Below, in pieces: positions 60,013-64,000 of a stretch of DNA of 64,000 nucleotides (within the stretch, counting starts at the first letter, position 1; every line of letters starts with the position of its first letter). The stretch lies in the NCBI RefSeq assembly GCF_002156705.1, contig NZ_CP019893.1, forward strand, positions 868,001 through 932,000. The letters are read 5' to 3'. The stretch is from Natrarchaeobaculum aegyptiacum. GTDB lineage: Archaea; Halobacteriota; Halobacteria; Halobacteriales; Natrialbaceae. The position numbers and the translations under genes are program-made. The notes beneath the pieces were generated by a model. The model saw nothing but the letters and a program-made list of their open reading frames with translations. It had not been told where the DNA came from and searched no databases.

Positions 60013-60954
60013 ATGGCCACGTGCGACGTCTGTGGAAAAGACGAAAGTATGCCGTACAACTGTCGGCACTGCGGCGGGACCTACTGTGCCGACCACCGGC
60101 TGCCGGAAAACCACGACTGCTCTGCGCTCTACGAGTGGAACGATCCGCAGGGCGTCTTCGACAGCGGCTTCGACGACAGCGTCCAGTCAGGCGGGGGCTC
60201 GAGCGCCTCGAGTCTCACGGACAAACTGCGGATCGACACGGGGCCCGGCGGGCCGCTCGCGTACTTCCGCGGGAACATGACCTACACCATCCTCGCGCTG
60301 ATGTGGCTGACGTTCCTCTTTCAGTGGCTCGCGCTCACGGTCGGTGGCTGGCCGCTCCACGACGCGCTGTTTACCCTCTCGACAGCCCACCCCGAGTACG
60401 TCTGGACGTGGATCACGTCTATCTTCGCTCACAGTCCCATCGGCGTCTTCCACATCGTCGCCAACAGCATCGTGATCTTCTTCTTCGGGCCGCTCGTCGA
60501 GCGCTACGTCGGCTCGCTGAAGTTCGTCCTGCTGTTCATCGTCAGCGGCGTCCTCGCCGGTCTCGGCCAGATCGGCATCTCGATCGCGCAGGGTGAACCC
60601 TCTGCCGTCCTCGGTGCCAGCGGTGCCGCGCTCGCGATTATGGGCGTCATCACCATCCTGAACCCGAACCTGCGGGTCTACCTCTTCTTCATGATCCCGA
60701 TGCCGCTGTGGGTGCTGACCGGTGGATTCGCGCTCATCAGCCTCGGGCTGGTCGCCGGCGGCTCGGCAGGAGCGTTCAACGTCGCCCACGCGGCTCACCT
60801 CGTCGGCCTCGTGGCCGGACTCGCCTACGGCGAGTACATCAAGCGAACCCAGAACCTCCGTGCGCCGAACCAGCTCCAGCTCGGCGGTGGTGGTCCCGGT
60901 GGGCCGGGTGGCCCCGGTGGACCGGGCGGTCCCGGCGGCCGTCGCCGATTCTGA
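60013..60954 (+). CDS. Rhomboid protease with N-terminal AN1-type zinc finger
   Basis: 313 residues. Residues 4-36 form an AN1-like zinc finger (CDVCG, CRHCGG, CADH, HDC). Rhomboid domain: six transmembrane helices with VLGASGAALAIMG (catalytic Ser near 203) and FNVAHAAHLVGLVAG (catalytic His). The C-terminal ~35 residues are a Gly/Pro tail, GGGPGGPGG-rich, ending GRRRF. Intramembrane proteolysis of single-pass substrates. The zinc finger plus rhomboid combination is characteristic of haloarchaeal rhomboids. Confidence 0.95.
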   Translation: MATCDVCGKDESMPYNCRHCGGTYCADHRLPENHDCSALYEWNDPQGVFDSGFDDSVQSGGGSSASSLTDKLRIDTGPGGPLAYFRGNMTYTILALMWLTFLFQWLALTVGGWPLHDALFTLSTAHPEYVWTWITSIFAHSPIGVFHIVANSIVIFFFGPLVERYVGSLKFVLLFIVSGVLAGLGQIGISIAQGEPSAVLGASGAALAIMGVITILNPNLRVYLFFMIPMPLWVLTGGFALISLGLVAGGSAGAFNVAHAAHLVGLVAGLAYGEYIKRTQNLRAPNQLQLGGGGPGGPGGPGGPGGPGGRRRF

Positions 60955-61045
60955 CCCGATTTTCCGATCCCGCTCTGCGTCCGTTTCCGGCCGGCGGAAC
61001 CACGACCCTCATCCAGTCACGTCCACAATTGCTCACAACGCCACC

Positions 61046-61837
61046 ATGACCCAGCCCCGCCCCGACCTCGAGCCCACCCCCGGCCTGAGCCGCGAGGAGA
61101 TGGAGGGCATGCAACGGGACATCGCCGACGCCGCCGTCTTCGAGGACGACTTCGAGTTCGATCCGGCGGTACTCTCGAGCCCGCTCGAGTCGGCCGCAAG
61201 TGGGGCCGATCCGCCGACCGTCGTCGGGGTCGACCAGTCGTTCCTGACGAACGACGCGGGTGAGCAGGACCGGGCGCTCTCGGCCGTCGTCGCCATGCGC
61301 GGCGGCGAGGTAGTCGAACGGGCCCACGCGATCACGTCGCTCGAGATCCCCTACGTGCCGGGCCTGCTCGCGTTTCGGGAGGGACGACCGATTCTGGCGG
61401 CGCTCGAGGAACTGTCGGTCGAGCCCGATCTCCTGCTGTTCGACGGCAGCGGGCGCATCCACTTCCGCGAGGCCGGGATCGCCACCCACGTCGGCGTCGT
61501 CCGCGACGTGCCGAGCATCGGCGTCGCCAAGAGCCTGCTCTGTGGCACCTCGACCGAGGACACGGAGAACCTCCCCGAGGGGAGCCGGGTTCCGATCGAG
61601 GCCGACTCGCGGGTCGAGGTTTCCGACGGGACGCTGCTCGGCTACGCGGTCCAGACCCGCCAGTACGATTCGCCGAACCGTCACATCAACCCGCTGTACG
61701 TCAGCCCCGGCCACCGTGTCGGTCCGGAGACGGCCGCCGACGTGGTGCTCGCGCTGGCGGCCGGCTACAAGCTCCCCGAGCCGGTTCGGCTGGCCGACGC
61801 CTACGCGACGGAGGCCAAACCCGCCCGCGAGGACTGA
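61046..61837 (+). CDS. nfi: Endonuclease V
   Basis: 263 residues from the ATG at 61046. Motifs: VVGVDQSFLTNDA (first catalytic Asp), YVPGLLAFREGRPIL, DLLLFDGSGRIHFREAGIAT (second acidic), VGVAKSLLCG, and YVSPGHRVGPETAADVVLAL. Cleaves DNA one base 3' of deaminated bases such as hypoxanthine. It precedes sufS on the same strand with a 109-bp gap. Confidence 0.94.
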   Translation: MTQPRPDLEPTPGLSREEMEGMQRDIADAAVFEDDFEFDPAVLSSPLESAASGADPPTVVGVDQSFLTNDAGEQDRALSAVVAMRGGEVVERAHAITSLEIPYVPGLLAFREGRPILAALEELSVEPDLLLFDGSGRIHFREAGIATHVGVVRDVPSIGVAKSLLCGTSTEDTENLPEGSRVPIEADSRVEVSDGTLLGYAVQTRQYDSPNRHINPLYVSPGHRVGPETAADVVLALAAGYKLPEPVRLADAYATEAKPARED

Positions 61838-61946
61838 CCGGAACGCGCCCCACGCCCGGCCTGCTGTCACAGAAACCGGCCGGTTCAGCCAGCTCGAGTC
61901 CGTGGAACCGAAGGAGTGTTTTGTCTCCGGTCCCTCTCTGTCGGTA

Positions 61947-63191
61947 ATGAGCCAGCAGGATCTCGAGGCACTCGACGTCGGGGCGATTCGCGAGGAGTTT
62001 CCCATCCTCGAGCGGACCTTCGACGGCGAGCAACTCGTCTACCTCGACAACGCGGCGACGACCCACACTCCGGACCCGGTCGTCGACGCGATGAGCGAGT
62101 ACTACCGCGAGTACAACTCGAACGTCCACCGTGGGATCCACCACCTGAGCCAGGAGGCGTCGATCGCCTACGAGGAGGCCCACGACCGCGTCGCCGAGTT
62201 CATCAACGCCGACGGGCGCGAGGAGGTCGTCTTCACCAAGAACACGACCGAGAGCGAGAACCTGCTCGCGTACTCGTGGGGCCTGAACGAACTCGGCCCC
62301 GGCGACCGGGTGGTCCTCACGGAGATGGAACACCACGCCTCGCTCGTCACCTGGCAACAGATCGGCCAGCGCACGGGTGCAGACGTCGAGTACATCCGGA
62401 TCGACGACACCGGTCGGCTGGACATGGACCACGCCCGCGAACTGATCGACGACGACGCGGCCATCGTCAGCGCGGTCCACGTCTCGAACACCCTCGGCAC
62501 CGTCAACCCCGTCTCCGAACTCACCGACCTCGCCCACGACCACGGCGCACTCTCGTTCATCGACGGCGCACAGGCCGTCCCCAACCGACCCGTCGACGTA
62601 AAAGAAATCGGCGCAGACTTCTACGCCTTCTCCGGCCACAAGATGGCCGGCCCCACCGGCATCGGCGTCCTCTACGGCAAACGCGAGTTGCTCGAGGACC
62701 TCGACCCCTACCTCTACGGCGGCGGCATGATCCGCAAGGTCACCTTCGAAGAGTCGACCTGGGGCGACCTCCCGTGGAAGTTCGAACCCGGAACGCCACC
62801 GATCGCCGAGGCTGTCGGCCTCCACGAAGCCGTCGACTGGCTCGAGGACATCGGCATGGACCGTATCCAGGCCCACGAGGAAGAGATCGCTCGCTACGCC
62901 TACGAACAACTCGAAGCCGAAGGCGACGTCGAAATCTACGGCCCCGAACCCGGTCCCGAGCGAGGCGGCCTCGTCAGCTTCAACCTCGAGGGCGTCCACG
63001 CCCACGACCTGGCCTCGATTATGAACGACCACACGGTCGCCGTACGGGCCGGTGACCACTGCACCCAGCCGCTGCACGACAAACTCGGCGTCCCGGCCTC
63101 TGCTCGAGCGTCGTTTTACGTCTACAACACCCGCGAGGAGGTCGACGCGCTGATTGCGGCGCTCGACGACGCGCGACAGCTGTTCGCCTGA
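61947..63191 (+). CDS. sufS: Cysteine desulfurase SufS
   Basis: 414 residues. PLP-dependent fold: LVYLDNAATTHTPDPVVDAM, EVVFTKNTTESENLLAYSWG, AIVSAVHVSNTLGTVNPVSE, and the PLP lysine in FYAFSGHKMAGPTGIGVLYG. The active-site Cys loop is AVRAGDHCTQPLHDKLGV, the SufS type. Provides persulfide sulfur from cysteine for Fe-S assembly. No other suf gene adjoins it here, unusual as suf genes often cluster. Confidence 0.96.
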   Translation: MSQQDLEALDVGAIREEFPILERTFDGEQLVYLDNAATTHTPDPVVDAMSEYYREYNSNVHRGIHHLSQEASIAYEEAHDRVAEFINADGREEVVFTKNTTESENLLAYSWGLNELGPGDRVVLTEMEHHASLVTWQQIGQRTGADVEYIRIDDTGRLDMDHARELIDDDAAIVSAVHVSNTLGTVNPVSELTDLAHDHGALSFIDGAQAVPNRPVDVKEIGADFYAFSGHKMAGPTGIGVLYGKRELLEDLDPYLYGGGMIRKVTFEESTWGDLPWKFEPGTPPIAEAVGLHEAVDWLEDIGMDRIQAHEEEIARYAYEQLEAEGDVEIYGPEPGPERGGLVSFNLEGVHAHDLASIMNDHTVAVRAGDHCTQPLHDKLGVPASARASFYVYNTREEVDALIAALDDARQLFA

Positions 63192-63575
63192 ACCGGCCCC
63201 AGCCGACGTCCGCCGTGTTCTGCTGCAGCCTCACGCCTGTGACTGCCCGATCGAGCGGTCACCCTGTCCGCAACCGACGTCGCTGCCGCGGGCCGGGTCT
63301 TCGTACGCGACAGCGGGGTGTACCTGACCCGGTGGACGCCCCGACTCGTCGGGGCAGTCGAGCGACTCGCCGCGCGCTGACACCCGTCGAGTTCGAGTCA
63401 CCGCAAGCGGACGTCCTGCACCCGAGTGGGACTCGTGGATCGTGATCGCGAATCGAAACCGCGACGCGGCACCGTTTTCGACAGTCTTCTGCCCCGCCGA
63501 CCGGTAGCTGTCCACTCATCGTGGACAGTGTTACCATTACACACATTTATCACAGGTGACCCTGTATATGTGGGC
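63192..63575. other. Gene-free region with hairpin downstream of sufS
   Basis: A perfect 8-bp stem with 2-nt loop (GCCCCGAC / GTCGGGGC) lies at 63338-63355. A 44-codon open run (about 63244-63378) ends SGVYLTRWTPRLVGAVERLA but has no start codon. A TATA-like element occurs at 63545-63551. Confidence 0.45.
63545..63551 (+). promoter_or_regulatory. TATA-like element of the right-edge regulator
   Basis: ATTTATC, 25-31 bp before the ATG at 63576, consistent with leaderless transcription. Confidence 0.5.
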
Positions 63576-63974
63576 ATGGTTCGCCATCGGAACCGGGAGT
63601 CGAGGGACGTCGTCCGTCGGTGGGATCGCATCTTCGAGGTGCTGGCTACCGAACCACGTCGCCAGCTAGTCCTGTCACTCGCGGCCGCTCCCGAGGACGA
63701 GGCCGTCGGGTTACCCGAGGCTGCCGCGAACCCCCGGCTCGAGCCGGACCCGTCGCGGCTCACGGTGGAGCTACACCATCGACATCTGCCGATCCTGGCC
63801 GACGCCGAGTACGTAGAGTGGCAACGATCGCCGTTTACCGCACGGCGAGGGCCACGATTCGACGAGCTCGAGGCCCTCCTCGAGAGCCTCCACGATAACG
63901 CCGACGAGATTCCGGACCTGCTCGTCGACGGCTGCCAGCTCCTCGAGCGAACGCGCGAGCAACCAGAGTGTTAG
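63576..63974 (+). CDS. DUF7344-like winged-helix regulator
   Basis: 132 residues from the ATG at 63576. The typical haloarchaeal pattern is RWDRIFEVLATEPRRQLVLS, then SRLTVELHHRHLPILADAEY and VEWQRSPFTARRGPRFDELE, a winged-helix domain with an HH-x-HLP core. It shares the layout of the decayed copy at 9958. Probably a transcription regulator; target unknown. Intact, stop at 63972-63974. Confidence 0.78.
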   Translation: MVRHRNRESRDVVRRWDRIFEVLATEPRRQLVLSLAAAPEDEAVGLPEAAANPRLEPDPSRLTVELHHRHLPILADAEYVEWQRSPFTARRGPRFDELEALLESLHDNADEIPDLLVDGCQLLERTREQPEC

Positions 63975-64000
63975 CGGCTGTCGAGCAGATTTCCGGCCAG

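Noticed and set aside
63244-63378. 44-codon open run downstream of sufS
   Set aside because: No ATG or well-placed GTG; at most a gene remnant, so it is mentioned only in the gap entry.

Overview
This 64 kb window comes from the chromosome of a haloarchaeon, most likely of the Natrialbales/Natrialbaceae type (an inference from overall style, not a database match). The base composition is GC-rich, the predicted proteins are very acidic, and many starts are leaderless with a TATA-like element 25-31 nt upstream. The gene set is archaeal: Spt5 and SecE, aMBF1, a two-domain CDC48, bacterial-type archaeal PolX, CPBP, UspA and F420-dependent proteins, and many small haloarchaeal zinc ribbons. There are about 70 protein genes, one tRNA-Leu(GAG), one decayed regulator, and no rRNA, CRISPR array, integrase or intact insertion sequence. 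It reads as core chromosome rather than an island.

Layout. 1-6.7 kb: a NUDIX/eIF-2B-like gene cut by the left edge, TrkH potassium transporter, phosphoglycerate mutase, and a DUF7504-like plus pseudo-receiver/GAF signalling pair. 6.7-12 kb: glutaredoxin, PhnP-like hydrolase, a membrane-anchored winged-helix regulator, an integral membrane protein, a broken DUF7344-like regulator, and an AAA ATPase with a His/Asp-rich tail. 12-18.3 kb: three UspA proteins, an acetyltransferase, a DHH phosphoesterase, a Bax-inhibitor-1-like protein and a membrane-anchored Mrr-type nuclease. 18.4-25.2 kb: flavodoxin, Sua5, a Cys-rich copper protein, MoxR, acyl-CoA dehydrogenase, HAD hydrolase and PanB. 25.2-33.7 kb: alpha/beta hydrolase, the DUF7127-like/cdc48 operon, a Dna2-like nuclease-helicase, CPBP protease and an HTH/DUF7521-like pair. 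33.7-43.4 kb: membrane proteins, PAP2 phosphatase, a HypE-like protein, an F420 oxidoreductase, PurF, DUF420, tRNA-Leu and aMBF1. 43.4-50 kb: alanyl-tRNA editing protein, then the semi-phosphorylative Entner-Doudoroff genes kdgA-gdh-gad and a GH15 glucoamylase-like enzyme. 50-64 kb: a Tat-exported HtrA protease, secE-spt5, a DUF389 protein, a PHP protein, Mut7-C, polX-DUF5788, ferritin, rhomboid protease, endonuclease V, SufS and a DUF7344-like regulator at the right edge.

Functional links. kdgA, gdh and gad supply three of the four steps that convert glucose to pyruvate plus glyceraldehyde-3-phosphate (KDG kinase is not here). The neighbouring GH15 enzyme could supply glucose. All three genes carry a TACT/CACT half-site next to the promoter that resembles the published TrmB motif of Halobacterium. 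gpmI acts further down the same glycolytic route.

The least conventional signal is not a protein. Dense runs of perfect 6-13 bp stems with short loops lie just downstream of several genes (htrA, spt5, purF, tRNA-Leu, sufS), and two more stems sit in frame inside the Dna2-like gene. At spt5 the first hairpin swallows the stop codon, and the whole array together with the last 22 codons and stop of spt5 is copied again 298 bp further on as a perfect 194-bp direct repeat. A 108-bp pentanucleotide tract follows the htrA hairpins. The hexamer CTCGAG is strikingly common throughout, while CTAG is rare.
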